A DNA stretch of 64,000 nt from Theristus sp. LFF4_11 (Eukaryota; Nematoda; Chromadorea; Monhysterida; Xyalidae): positions 20,444 to 84,443 of the forward strand of contig JASANC010002015.1 of NCBI GenBank assembly GCA_030248135.1, in the 5' to 3' direction. The notes beneath the pieces are model-generated. The model was not told the origin of the DNA. It ran no database searches and was given only the letters and a program-made list of their open reading frames with translations. A program made the translations under genes and the position numbers. Below, piece by piece: positions 1-11,098 of this stretch. Each line of letters opens with the position of its first letter. Position 1 is the first letter of the stretch.

Positions 1-779
1 ATGTTTTCGTCCGCTTCCACGAGCCCACTTTTTTATGCCATTTTGAACAAACAAGGTGAACATTTTTAGTTGTTTGAATGTTGCGGTCCTCCATAACCTT
101 TTGCATTCCTCTTGTCCATCGGGTCCCACAAGCATTTCCTGCATTATGATTGTACTTATGAAGAGTTGTATAGTGTGCTGGGATTTTTACCTAAAAATAC
201 TCGTTTGGATAAAAAAAATCATCAATCGACTTGTCGTCTGTCATCAATCGACTGCAGAAAATCAGATCAATATTCTTGCATGAAATCCTGAGTGCCAACA
301 GAAAGCATTCACGCACCGTTAACTGAAATCGAATCAAAATGAGATAAAAGAATAAAGTATGTAACGTTTCAACGAAAGCAACAGTTCTTCTTTCGCATCA
401 AAGAAAACGCGTCTCAATGAATGATTCTGAGTAAAGCTGACGATGTGAAGATGATGTGGGAAAATCGAAACCCCACAATGACCCTTGAAAACACCATTTG
501 CCTCGACGCAAAACAACATACAACTTGCGCACATGTACAACAATTCAACTTCTGCATGATGCAAGAGCGTTAACAATGAACAGAAAAAAAACTTGTTCAA
601 ACAATTGCGTTCGTTTATTCCAGCAGATGCTTTTTCAAAGAAAGTGCGTGAAAAATCGATTTCAGCAAGAAAGGTCATCGCCGAAAACACGCATCAAAAG
701 CTTCAGTGTTGTGTTGTTGGCGTTCCAACTGAAGTTGTTATTTTTTCATTCTAGTCAACACCAATTCGGCAACATCGTA
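1..779. other. no gene seen; upstream flank of the PAN/ShKT gene
   Basis: AT-rich sequence with short open frames in several frames and no recognisable domain or repeat. It should contain the promoter of the plus-strand gene that starts at 780, but no specific promoter element could be assigned. Confidence 0.4.
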
Positions 780-1572
780 ATGGCGTCTTCTAAGCGATTG
801 TCACATTTGTGGCTTTTGCTATTTCCACTGATTCTTCCGGTCGCCGAACAGCAGCAGCTCGACTGCTTCATCGAAAACAACATGGGACTCGTTGGAATGG
901 CCGAAAGTGTGTCGACTGAGATCAACTTGGAGACGTGCATCGAGCAGTGCCTCAGAGTCGGCAGTTGTAGGTTGGTGCAAGTTCAAGTGTGAATACTGTC
1001 AATTAGCGTGCTAAATTTGAATGCAGCGATCGTGTCTCGTTTTCATAAAAAGGATTACATTATTTTGATCGAAGTGATTACATCATCTGCCCCCGATCAA
1101 TCTTATCAGACAACAAGTTTTCCCTGTGTATCGAGTTTAGAACAAATATACAGTCCGCCGATGATTATTATGTTGTTTATTTGGTTTTGATTCTAACAAT
1201 CATCGAACCGAACTCACCCTTCCCCCCCATTTTTTGTTCACCAGATCGGGCCTGTACTACGAAGACGACGGCACGTGCGTACTGAACAGCGCCACAAGGG
1301 ACACGAACCCGGAGCTGTACGCGCCGATCAGTGACCCTGTAGTCTATTTCGACAACTGTCACACCGATCCGGGACCGGGACCTGGACCGGGACCGACGCC
1401 AAATGGAAACAACGGCAACAACGGCAATGGTGGCGTGCGCTGTCGCGACGTTTATCCGAGTCGATTTTGTGTACGCATGCAAGACCACGGACTGTGCGTA
1501 CGAACGGCGGGCGTGGGACAACGCTTCTGTGGGAGCACGTGCGGAATTTGCGATTTCGCGCCGGCGAAATGA
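780..1572 (+). CDS. secreted PAN/Apple plus ShKT domain protein
   Basis: Two exons, 780-970 and 1245-1572, joined in phase 2 (donor AG|GTTGGT, acceptor TTCACCAG), give 172 aa. Residues 1 to about 23 are a hydrophobic signal peptide (basic start, then LWLLLFPLILP). A PAN/Apple-like module follows, with the spaced cysteines and the CRSGLYYEDDGTCVL core that spans the splice junction. Next comes a low-complexity linker of alternating Gly-Pro and then Asn-Gly repeats. The C-terminus is a six-cysteine ShKT module starting CRDVYPSRFC and ending CGSTCGIC. In nematodes such proteins are secreted or cuticle-associated, and ShKT modules often mediate binding or channel contact; the function here is not known. 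The family name refers to a fold first seen in an anemone peptide and does not imply toxicity. The stop at 1570-1572 follows soon after the last cysteine. The model is compact and confident. Confidence 0.85.
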
Positions 1573-1734
1573 AACGACGCAGAAGATATGATATCGCGTT
1601 GAGCTTTTATTATTCATCCGCAAGTATTGTCTATGGCCATCCATTGCTGCTGAAATTTATTGAAATCTTGACAAATCGTTGGGAATGTGATAAAACCGCA
1701 CTAAAATCTGCTGGAAATCACGTCTGATGAAAGT

Positions 1735-2863
1735 TTATGAGCTGTTCGGGTACGATGCTTGCGGCTGCAGTCGTTTGCGCACCCAGGCCGGTTCGTTGCC
1801 TGGTGTGCTCCACGCGAAGCGCGGATTGAAAATGATGACCTTCAATGCGGCGATGCACAGACAAGCGCCAATCTGTGGTGTTTGTGAGGGAAAAATCATA
1901 AAAACATGTTTTTAAAAGCGATAACACCATTTAGTTTTCTGTCCGCACGCACAGAAATTGTTCTAAATCCCGGGCGCAAACTATACAATTGTGTCCGCAA
2001 TGCATTAAGGTAGAACACGCGACACGATTTCTAAATCGCGTGGTTACTTTTTAAGTGTCGTCTTACGTGCGTACGCACAAAAAACTAATTGCTAAACCGA
2101 ACCGCCTTTTACCAACTGTTTTTCATTCGCAAATCTGTCAAGTATCTAGATAGTTTGCGAAGTTTTTTTAGTAATGCATTTTCTTACCAGAATCTCGACC
2201 CAGTCACATTGCAGTGCCGCAATGTGCGCCATGGTCACGTGACAAGAAATGTCAAACAGCGTGCCCAAAATCGTGTCCCATAGAATCGGATTGAAGCGGT
2301 CGGTTTGCTCGATCCGCTTTGATTCCAGTGAACTCCACGTGATCACCTACAATGTACATTGTAGCAACAAGAGTACTCGCCATATCCGAAAGAAAGACAT
2401 CACAGCAGAAATCGATAACTTTTTTTTGAAAAACAAATTTTGAACTCAAACGCTACTTACCTTGACACACGGCTGTGATTTGTCCCAGGTGGCCCAAAAA
2501 TAGACATGCTGAAGCACTTGCAGGGCACACAGCCACCAGAGATGGGGCGCCAAAAACACGGTGCTCAAGAACATGGTGCTCGTGTCCACGAGAAAGTACG
2601 ATCGAGCCCGCACAACATCTGCACACAAAACAAACTCAATTTCCGGTTTCGCAATATCTGGAGATCGGTACTGTTGAATGCGAGATAAAATCAAAAGCGG
2701 AAAAGTGAAGCAAGAACAAGCACAAAGACAAAGCAAAGGGCACAAAAAAACAAAACTCACCTTTCCTCGGCAAAAGTCGTACACCAAGAAAAACGAGCGA
2801 ATGCGTTGTGACGTGGTAGCTCTCGAGTGCAAACAATAACACGTTGATCGGAAACGAAGCCAT
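1735..2863 (-). CDS. predicted multipass membrane protein, 185 aa
   Basis: Four exons on the minus strand (2863-2761, 2618-2461, 2346-2188, 1872-1735) join in phases 1, 0, 0 at good donors (GTGAGT, GTAAGT, GTAAGA) and give 185 aa beginning MASFPINVLLFALES. Three or four hydrophobic stretches are visible: the N-terminal 25 residues, MFLSTVFLAPHLWWLCALQV, the DTILGTLFDISCHVTMAHIA region, and IGACLCIAALKVIIF just before a short polar tail ending YPNSS. Tryptophans and histidines lie close to the membrane segments. I do not recognise the family. Every junction preserves frame and the exons carry no stop, so the gene itself is well supported although the function is open. The next gene upstream (3969-5547) is also a minus-strand multipass protein, but I see no clear sequence similarity between them. 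Confidence 0.7.
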
Positions 2864-2899
2864 GATTGTCCACAGATTCGCGGTAAAATACAAATATAA

Positions 2900-3109
2900 T
2901 ATCTTTTATTTTGGTCCCGCGTCTCACTGCGCGCATAGATGGGTAAGCAGCCTCATGCACGACGCGGGAATTCAAAACTGGCAAAGGAATCCGAGTCTCC
3001 TAAATGAGGCCGGGTCACTTACGCTATTCTGAATTTCCAAATAAGGATTGAAACTAGTTTCCTTTCACGTCCACAACCGCATTGAGTCGCAGGTCATAAA
3101 GAAAAGATA
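2900..3109. repeat. MITE family F, copy 1
   Basis: An approximately 210-bp element. The left end TATCTTTTATTTTGGTCCCG and the reverse complement of the right end (TATCTTTTCTTTA..CCTGCGACTCAATGCG) form imperfect terminal inverted repeats. The interior contains GCGCGCATAGATGGGTAAGC and GACGCGGGAATTCAAAACTGG. Related copies lie at 4984, 43845 and 58541, with partial or diverged ones near 39877 and 60457. There is no coding capacity, so it is a non-autonomous element. Confidence 0.75.
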
Positions 3110-3968
3110 ATACCTAGCAAAGCTTTCGGTTTAAATGGCACAAAATGTTATGTGAAACAAACGTGAAAAAAACGGAAGCAAAATAAGCAGAAGCGCTACG
3201 CTGTTGTTACATTATCGATTGCAGTGAAGATAGATAGTTTAAAACTACATACTTTTGTGTACGCTTCTGAAACTATTCAGTGGTGTTGTGAAAGTAAGAG
3301 TGCTGTGAAAGCAAAAAAAATGATAAATGATGAAACCAGTGGAGAAACAACAGAACAAAACAAACAGATATCCAAAACACGCAGTAATAATGCTCAACAA
3401 ATAAAAATCTAAACGCATGCTTCTTTTTGACCTTTCTTATCAGAATATGAAGTTCGTAAAATATCACGTTTTAAAAACCGCACTTTTCTACAGCCAGTGC
3501 ACCGGACTGATCACCGCAAGACAAGATGTGCCTGTTTAGCAGCAACAAGTATGCGCATCATGTTTTTGTGTATTTCGCTAGTCGCACCGCATTTTTTTCG
3601 TGAAAAGAAGACACGTAAAAAGAAAGTGCGCAAAATGCTTATCAGCTTGGTCTCTTCTTTCATCAACTCCAATTGATCGAAATGATTGATACTGTTACAA
3701 TAATTGCAAAAAAAAAGAACCGCAATACACGCAACATTTTTTCTGGTGCGTCCTAATTCTAAACCTAATCCAAATCCTAAGCGAAGCCTTTTTAACAAAG
3801 TGAAAGTGCCTTGATTGTCAGCTTTGATTGAATTTGTTGAATAAATGAAACACTGGGATCAGGGATCAGCTCCAGCTCCGGTTTAGCGTTGTAGTTTCAT
3901 GGAAGTTTTGCACAATTATATATTTTCTCGATAAATCACAAACGCGTGATCGTTCAAAACGGTATATG
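3110..3968. other. intergenic, no gene seen
   Basis: AT-rich sequence between the 3' end of the 210-aa membrane protein gene and the 5' end of the 185-aa membrane protein gene, both transcribed leftward. Short open frames here have no splice-compatible partners. It probably holds the 3' UTR of one gene and the promoter of the other. Confidence 0.4.
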
Positions 3969-5547
3969 TCATTTCACAGGTACACCCCCGTATTTCTGTT
4001 CGGTGGCACGTCGAATGAAGAGCAGCCACGTGATAACGACCAGCAGAACGGCAGAGGCGGTTGCCAAGACGTTCGCAATGCACGCGACACCGACCAGCGA
4101 ACGGGGATAGACGTTCTTGCCCTGCGATGTGGTTATTATGGCGTTCAGGGACCAATTTTAGAAACGCTTAGCAGTTCAATAGTGCTATATCACACCACTG
4201 AGCGGCAAAATCAGTTTTTTCGTTTCACCGAAGCAAAACTTTGCCAGTTCTTTTTGATCCACACACACAAGCCTCATCCAAAACATTGAAAAAACTCTGA
4301 AACTGAAAAAGACTATTTTAATGAGGCATCAGGCCTGGCTTAAGAGATCTACGACTTTCCGCTTTGGTTCGGGATTAGATTTCCACCTGGGCTTTTTCAT
4401 TTTTTTTGCCTTTGGCTTGACGGAATGGCCGAGTAAACATGGCAGCTTTTTTCAGGGTGCAAGGAGCGCGCGAAATTTGACAGAAAACAGAAAGACGTTC
4501 AGAAACCCAATTGTGTGCCGAATTTGACGTGGTTTTTGAACTAATTCATTTTTTCGTGCTGTTTTGTTCATTCTTACTCTTCTGCACACACGATTGGGAA
4601 TTATCTTGGCATTATTGAAAAATGACAACTCCTTGTCTGTCTTGACGATTCCGCCTTGATGGAAAATACAAGGACTGTTTTATTTATTTGGCTGTGCTGT
4701 AAAATCATTCACAATAAAGAGCACCATGATGGAAAAAACCGCACGATTATGACGGTGACCACGCAGGCGAGCGCGCTCATGCCGGCAGTGACGCCGCTAA
4801 ACGCGTCCAAATCGAGCGTGACGCCCAGCCACCAGAGATTCAGTCGATTGTAAGCGACCGCCTGCTCCATTCCGTCGTCCGTCTCGGCGTCAGTCGTCGG
4901 CGACAAGTATTTCCGCTTCACGTCGGTGATCACAAAACTGACAATTGACAGTATTATTTTTCTTGGTTTTTTTAGTTTTAGATTATCTTTTATTTTCGTC
5001 CCTCATCTCAATGCGCGCATAGATGGGTGAAGCAGTCTCTCATGCACGACGCGGCAATTCAAAACTGGCAAAGGGATCCGAGTCCGCGTGAATAAGGCCG
5101 AGGTCACTTGGGCTATTCTGAATTACACCACATACAGATTGAAACTAGTTTCCTTTCACGTTCACAACCGCACATTGAGTCGCAGGTCTTAAAGAAAAGA
5201 TGATAGAGATGAATCGAATCCATTGTGATTTCACGAACAGAAGAAGAAAAAAACGTAAACCAAGCCGGGCACTTGGTGACGACGGCGCCGGTGTGCATGA
5301 TCGTGTTCACCAAGGCGGACGTCACGAGGATCAACGTGTTCAATTTGATGACGCGGTAGCTTTTGGCGAACGTCGCCACCAGCAGACTGATCGCGAGCAG
5401 ACCGCAGAGGGCGCTGATGAGACGCGCTACAGTGCACGCGATCAGACGACGAGCCACGGGCGTGCCGAGCTCCTGTGCCTGCGCGGTCGACCCACACAGC
5501 AATGAAATCGCACTCAATATCGCGCACATCGAAATCATTTCATTCAT
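3969..5547 (-). CDS. predicted signal-peptide / four-TM membrane protein, 210 aa
   Basis: Three minus-strand exons (5547-5261, 4937-4745, 4121-3969) join in phases 2 and 0 and give 210 aa. The start MNEMISMCAILSAISLLC resembles a signal peptide or signal anchor. It is followed by hydrophobic segments LIACTVARLISALCGLLAIS, TLILVTSALVNTIMHTGAVV, SGVTAGMSALACVVTVII and VACIANVLATASAVLLVVIT, then a short cytoplasmic-like tail IRRATEQKYGGVPVK. A polar loop with an acidic stretch (TTDAETDDGMEQ) lies between the third and fourth segments. The topology is that of a small tetraspan protein (claudin/clarin-like size), but I do not see a diagnostic motif of a named family. Intron 1 holds a MITE F copy and intron 2 a Tc1/mariner-type MITE A copy. 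The upstream disordered-protein gene (5832-6709) is only 285 bp away on the same strand and might share transcription. Confidence 0.7.
4419..4701. repeat. Tc1/mariner-like MITE family A, copy 1 (intronic)
   Basis: The left end CGGAATGGCCGAGTAAACAT and interior GGTGCAAGGAGCGCGCGAAA recur at 13939, 37598, 41119 (partial) and 56833. The right end (TTATTTGGCTGTGCTGTA) is a degraded inverted repeat of the left. The element sits in intron 2 of the 210-aa membrane protein gene. Confidence 0.7.
4984..5202. repeat. MITE family F, copy 2 (intronic)
   Basis: Begins TATCTTTTATTTTCGTCCCT, carries the GCGCGCATAGATGGGTGAAG block and ends in TAAAGAAAAGATGATA. Located in intron 1 of the 210-aa membrane protein gene. 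Confidence 0.75.
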
Positions 5548-5831
5548 TTCATTTTATTTCGCGAACCGCAGGAGCTCATCTGATAAAAACTGTAAGAACC
5601 AGCGTATCAGACGGAGACCTTTACAACAGCTTTACGGAGATCATCCGAAGCTCGTTTCTAGCTTGCTAGTCTTCATTATTGTCTGTTTTGGTGTTTTTTG
5701 TCGGATTATTTGGTTCAAAAGACGTCGACAGGAAAACGGAACCCGATCGTCGATAGACACAGCGTAAAGTGGAGTGTTCACGTCACAACAACAATTCAAC
5801 TGCGATTATTCACCCCGCCCCCTAAAATACT

Positions 5832-6709
5832 TTAGTCATATTGTACCACTTGTGCGTGCTCGGACAGGGTCAATTTTTGTTCGACTGGTTGCCGTTGTTT
5901 CTCGGGGGAGTTTTCTCGGCAAATGCCAGCAGATTGTTGCTCCTCCACCGCTCGATCAGTCAATGGCTCAGTCGTTTGTTTTTGTTCGTCCGTTTGCGTC
6001 CGGGTGCCCGCCTGTTCAGCCCTCGCGCGTTCCGTCATCGTCGGTTCTGTTGGATCCGTCCATGTTTCAGTGGCGATCGGGCGTGGTGGCGCCACGAACG
6101 TCTCGTCTGCATCGAACATGTTGGAATTCTTTGAAAGATGTGAGCCGAAAATTGTTACTCATCAGTGTAAATGTTGCAATTAAGCATCAATGGAGCGTAA
6201 TGAATAGAAAAACCACTTAGAATTCCACTATTTTGACTGCTTATTATCAAATAGACCAGCGCTTCCTAATTGAATTGGGATGAGCACCAACGTCAATCAG
6301 CAAATCTACGTGTCATATTGTTTTCCAGATGTTGCACAGTTGTACCTGACGTTGAAAGTGACTTTGAGTTTTGCGTGTGTTCTTGGTCGATCGTCGATGA
6401 CGCGACGTTGTCCACTTGCACGTTTGAGTCGTCGTCTTTCGTCTGCGCTTGCTTGTCCGATTGTTCGTCCGCCGCTGTTTGGCGCATTTGTTGCGCTCTC
6501 GAAAGTGCTTGCATTCGACGGTGAAAGTTGGCAATCCTGCAACCGGTATTGTGTCTAATGGATGGTCATCTATAAGCATAGTTGATTTTGAAAGACGGAG
6601 ACGGATGTGATGATGTGTGTGGCCAAACGCACTTGATGTTCTCGCGTCTGTGGCGTCTTTGCTGTTGGTCACTTCTCGACGTACTGTCGCGACTTCTGCT
6701 TGAAAACAT
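5832..6709 (-). CDS. predicted hydrophilic disordered protein, 180 aa
   Basis: Three minus-strand exons (6709-6633, 6536-6346, 6106-5832) join in phases 2 and 1 and give 180 aa starting MFSSRSRDSTSRSDQQQ. The N-terminus is rich in Arg, Ser and Gln, the middle in Gln, Asp and Lys, and the C-terminal exon in Thr, Glu, Gln and Pro (for example TETWTDPTEPTMTERARAE). There is no signal peptide, membrane segment or cysteine pattern, so the product looks intrinsically disordered. I do not recognise a family. The stop (TAA) is at 5834-5832, just 285 bp upstream of the start of the membrane protein gene at 5547. An alternative is that these are 5' exons of an alternative transcript of that gene. The coding call rests on frame consistency across two introns. 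Confidence 0.5.
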
Positions 6710-7380
6710 GATGACGATAAGGTTGATGTGTGTGTGGATGATGTGTGGATGATGACTAGTAGATGTGATTGGGTGGAATGTCGGCAAAAGCGAGCGCTGT
6801 CCAGTCAGTGGTGTTGTATATTTTGGCTGGGTTTAGTGTAAAAAAGTGGGACAACTGAATCATATCCGGATTTTTGTCTATTTTATACAGTGCTTGAATT
6901 TTCGAAATGCACGCAACACAACACTGGAAAACACGGTGGCCACTCCAGATCCACTCATCACTCAAATTCGAGCATAATGCGTTGGTTGACCCTGGCACAT
7001 CAGAGTTGAAAAAAATGGCAACAATGCCGTTTTTTGTTATTTGGAGAACGAAAAAAACTTATTTACAATGGCCAATGGGCCCGTAGTTTTGTCAAGGGGC
7101 CGGACACCCCTACGATTTTGGGGTCGTCACTTTTTAGCGTTCAATTCGTTATGTTTTCGATTTTTCTTTGGTTGATTGTTGATACGATTGTTGATGATAC
7201 GATATGAGACGACGACGACTTGCGACACTTGGTTGGTTTTGGGAATCGTAATCTGATTCTGAAAAAAGCAAAACAAGTGTAACATATGTTTTTTTTATTT
7301 TCTGAACTATTTTCCAGAAGAATAAAGCTCCAAGACGGCGAAAATTTGCAAAATTATCAGCTCAGCAAGAAAAGGAGAAC
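6710..7380. other. intergenic, no gene seen
   Basis: AT-rich with TG/GATG-rich patches (6720-6770). Possible promoter of the minus-strand disordered-protein gene; nothing more specific can be supported. Confidence 0.35.
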
Positions 7381-7853
7381 CATAGTTGTTCTAGGGGGGG
7401 GCTGGGGGGGGGGGGCGGCGCCCCCCCAAAAAAAATTTCGAATCTATCTCTATCAGACAGGTTTTTTCGGCTCAGCTATTATCTATCTAAAAAAAAATTT
7501 CAGCCAGCTATCTATCTAAAAAATTTTGTTTTCGAAGACATAAAATGAGTCAATTTTTGACCAAAATTGACCAGTTTTGCTCGAAATTCGTTAAAATTTC
7601 GCTAATTTTAGGTAAAACACGCGTTTATACTTGATTTTTAGTGTATTTTTAGCATTATTTTGCTGTTTTTATAGCTTTTTAGCGTTTTAGCTATCTATCT
7701 ATCAAATTTCAAAATTTTGACCGCCCCCCCCAAAGTCACATGGCCCCCCCGCGGCCCCCCCCCAAAATTTTCCAGCTATCTATCTATCTAGAAAATTTGC
7801 TCCAGCTATCTATATCGGCCCCCCCCCAACCCCTCGGCTCTGGAACAACTATG
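7381..7853. mobile_element. 473-bp TIR element with exact 8-bp target duplication (hAT-like)
   Basis: Terminal inverted repeats are CATAGTTGTTCTAG at the left and CTGGAACAACTATG at the right (one mismatch). The 8 bp AGGAGAAC occurs immediately outside both ends (7373-7380 and 7854-7861). The interior has long G and C runs next to each end and TATC/CTAT tetranucleotide tracts, with no coding capacity. An 8-bp duplication with short TIRs is typical of the hAT superfamily. A solo piece of the same end is visible near 14720 (ATAGTTCTAGGGGGCTGGGG) and another at 13929 (CTGGAACAACTA). Confidence 0.8.
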
Positions 7854-7861
7854 AGGAGAAC

Positions 7862-8365
7862 AAAATAAAAATATGAAGACTGATTCTCGGTTCTCTTATG
7901 GAGTTGAAGAAAAATGTCTGTTGTTTTTATTTTCATATTTCCCGCGAAAAAAACCTGCGGTAAAATGTTTCAGACATCAGATAAAATGAGTGAAACGAAG
8001 AAAAATGGAAAACAAATCAGAAACAAATTGAATTGAATGCTAAAACAGTTGAAAATTTCAATTGGTACCGGATCGACCTGGTACCGGATCGACCGCCCTA
8101 GAAAATTGCCAGGTACCGGATCGACCGGTACCGGATCGACCGCATGCCCCTAAAACCGGGCACCCCCCTAGGGTTAGGGGCTTTGAAAAAAAAATTTTTT
8201 TTAATTTTTTTTTCGTTTTTTTTAAAAAAAATTTTGGATTTTTTTTTCAAACTTAAAAAAAATTTGAAATTTTTTTTTTCTACTTTGCTCTGAAAATTCG
8301 ATTTATGGCATAATTTTTTGAAAGTTCAAACCAAATTTTCTTCCCAACTTCTTTGTGTGCTTAGG
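7862..8365. repeat. low-complexity region with four GGTACCGGATCGACC direct repeats
   Basis: The 15-mer GGTACCGGATCGACC (or the same with one flanking base) occurs four times between about 8063 and 8130, as two pairs around a short spacer. The region then passes into poly-A/poly-T runs (8185-8280). No gene is visible. Confidence 0.7.
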
Positions 8366-9161
8366 TACAGTCGAACTCAGTAAAATGTGGAATCAGCTGA
8401 TTGGTCGACCGAGCGGAGGCTGCTCACACTCCGCACCGTTCTTTTTTCGTGGATTTGGATTTTATTGAAACGTGTTTTTATGAATTTCCAGCAACCTTTT
8501 TGTGCTAAAAATAAACTCAAAGGTTAGAGAACGCGAAATTTAGAAAATTTTATTCCACAGCTCAACTCAAAATGTAGTTTTTGTTTAATGACGACGACGA
8601 CGTCGTCGCTTAATTTTTGCGTGTGGACTGAAAAATAAAAGCCTAAAAGGAGTGCGCTGTGCATGGTTTGCTGCGTGCACCAAGTAAATGAACACAGCAG
8701 CTTACCAAAAACAACTTGAAAACGGTGAAAATGAAAAACGAAAGCAAAGTCGTCGTCGTGTCGTCGTCGTCCGCGAAGTCGGAACGCATTTTTTAATTGC
8801 GGACGCATGTCGATCGGTCAGCTAGGAATGAAACCCCCTTTAGCTGGCTGCACAGCGCACTCATTTCCGGCTTTTGTCTTTCAGTTCACACGTAAAAATT
8901 AAGCGACGACGTCGTCGTCGTCGTCGTCGTCGTCAGTGAAAAATGCATTTTAAGCTGTTGAATAAAAAAATTGAATTTCGCAGTTCTCCAACCCTTTGAG
9001 TTTATTTTTAGCATGAAAAGGGTGCTGGAAATTCACACTCATTCAAAAGAAACACGATTCAATAGAATCCAGATCCACGAAAAAAGATGGGTGCGGAGTG
9101 TGAGCAGCCTCCCCTCGGCCGACCAATCAGCTGATTCCACATTTTATTGAGTTCGACTGTA
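8366..9161. mobile_element. approximately 800-bp giant foldback element, TA-flanked (family D, long form)
   Basis: Ends are TACAGTCGAACTCAGTAAAA and its inverse TTTTATTGAGTTCGACTGTA. The two halves are long inverted copies: GGAATCAGCTGATTGGTCG with CGACCAATCAGCTGATTCC, GGCTGCTCACACTCCGCACC with GGTGCGGAGTGTGAGCAGCC, and GACGACGACGTCGTCGC-type tracts on both arms. A TA dinucleotide borders each end, as for Tc1/mariner-type elements. It has no coding capacity. Short relatives lie at 21576, 52810 and 56044. Confidence 0.8.
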
Positions 9162-10057
9162 CATGTCATTATTTGGTCATTTTGACCGACGTACTCCATG
9201 TTTTTCGATTTGGATGACTTCTAGTCAATTTTTAGCGTTGAAATGACTTAACTGAATTGAAATATCGTTTCAGAAATCGTTTTCTTGCAACTTAGAACAT
9301 GTTTTTTCAGTCGGTAGGCCATGAGATGAACATGATATTTTGTTGATTGGCGTATGTTATAGGTCTACAATGGAGTTGTGCGATATATTGTTAAACAATT
9401 GGAGCGGAGATGTTGGTTAATACCACATCACACGACCGTTTTTCAGATACCCGATAACATGGCCACATGTTAAAACTTGCGTGCTGAGCTAAACTAACGT
9501 GTTAAACTTGCGTCTGTCAGTTGCCCGCAACGTGATCGCGAAATCATGGTACGTGTTTTCGATACGATGATTTGAAGAGTGGGCTCTCGCCATGTGGCAG
9601 ATAGCATAGCTGGTTGAACCTGAAAGTAAGTGTCTTGGGGGGGGGGGGCGACCGGGTCGACAGGGGTTGCCGACTTAGCTACAGCAAACAGGAATTTTTG
9701 AACACAGTCAAATTTTGGTAATTTTCTAAAGAGGAACAACTAAGAACGGTTCAATATTCAAGTACACGTCGAAAATTGTCCTGTTTTACTGTTGAAAATG
9801 CAACTTTCCCTCTATGAAATGGACATAATTTCAATAAAACACGATTTTCGCTCTTATAGTTTTCCGGATCGTTCTGAAAATAGTCTAGATGAACTCAGCT
9901 CGACGAGACGCTTCGAACAAACCTAACTTGTAAAAAAAAATTAAAAAAAAAATTTTTTTTTTTAATTTAAAAAAAAATCCGGATTTTTTTTCCCCTAACC
10001 CTACACCCCCCCCATCGGACCCCCCTCGAAAATTTGGCCGACACCCCCCCCCACACC
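9162..10057. other. no gene; AT-rich then C-tract module
   Basis: 9162-9940 is unremarkable AT-rich DNA with one 13-base G run near 9638. 9930-10057 is a C-tract module (CCCCTAACCCTACACCCC, GACCCCCCTCGAAAATTTGG) whose reverse complement recurs near 12945-12995. Confidence 0.5.
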
Positions 10058-10781
10058 TAGAGATGTCAAAAAAAATTCTATTTTTTTTTCTTTAAAAAAT
10101 TTTTTTTTAATTTTTTTAAAATCAAAGTTGTTCAGAATTTTTCAGGGAGTCCGAATATCACCATCTGAGGAGCCACCGACTTACCATATGACCCTCACTC
10201 ATATGGGAGGAGGGTGAAAATTTCAGACTTGGTTTCGGCGACCCCATTTTCCCACCGACGACATCACGTCTCGTGTTTTGCCTCTCAATTCACCTCAAAT
10301 AACACGGAAACAAGTTCAACAACAAACCGGTGTGATCATGCTGACGACACGAGGCGAAACAGCAACGAGCAACCAACGAAGTTACGCTTGCAGTGGCAGA
10401 CAGTGCAATTTCGACCTTTCGAGATCCTGAAAAACGATGCATAAATGTGAGTTCTCTGCTTCTATCTCACCTTAGCGGCATCGGAATTTGTGATGCCTTA
10501 GCCTTTGCGACGCTCAAGTACTTCAATGCGCGAGTCGATCATCACTCACCAAGGCTGAAAACAGTCGATAAATCGATCCAGAATACCACCTGCAGCGTTG
10601 AAGACTAAGTGACAAGGTAAAGTCAAAGAAAATTTTTGTTGAACTTTCGAAAAATTATGCCAAAAACGGCATTTTCAAGGCACATTAAAGAAAAAATTTC
10701 AAAAATTTTTAATAAAAAAAAATATGCTTATTTTTTTACTTTAAAAAAATAAAAAAAAAATTTTTGACCGTTACATCTCTA
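10058..10781. mobile_element. older hAT-like MITE relative with TAGAGATG ends
   Basis: Left end TAGAGATGTCAAAAAAAATT; right end TTTTTGACCGTTACATCTCTA. The interior is a diverged version of the family at 50183, for example TTTTTGTTGAACTTTCGAAA near 10640. The flanking 8 bp no longer match, consistent with age. Its CATCTCTA end is shared with the element at 62142. Confidence 0.6.
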
Positions 10782-11090
10782 TTCTCTACCCACACCCCCC
10801 ATGAAATTTTGTCTGGCGGAGACCCCCCAAAATTTTCCGTACACCCTGAATTTTTTTCGAAAATCATGATTTTTTGTCTCTAAAGTCCATGATATAAGCT
10901 GAATATATGATAACTTGATATTCTGCATTGTAATTTCAAAGATTTTGCAGCAAAATTTAGCGTTTTTCCTTCAAAATTTAAGTGAAAAAATATCATGGGT
11001 GGGGTGGGGGGTGTGCACCCCTCAGAAATTTTTCTACAATAGTGCACCCCCCCCCCGTGGCCCACGCCTGGGGGTGTCACTGTACCATGA
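10782..11090. repeat. C/G-tract modular repeat, left arm
   Basis: Contains C runs, AAATCATGATTTT, a segment ATATAAGCTGAATATATGAT, then G/C runs near 11000-11060. The reverse complement of this whole arrangement appears at about 12690-12960, on the other side of the nested MITEs. No coding capacity. Confidence 0.65.
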
Positions 11091-11098
11091 CTGACACC

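Noticed and set aside
1177..1644. Minus-strand 155-codon Arg-rich frame
   Set aside because: Antisense of the PAN/ShKT exon 2; its SRSRSRS run is the complement of the Gly-Pro linker.
5774..6220. Plus-strand 148-codon frame over the disordered-protein gene
   Set aside because: Antisense shadow of the minus-strand exon 6106-5832, which has splice partners.
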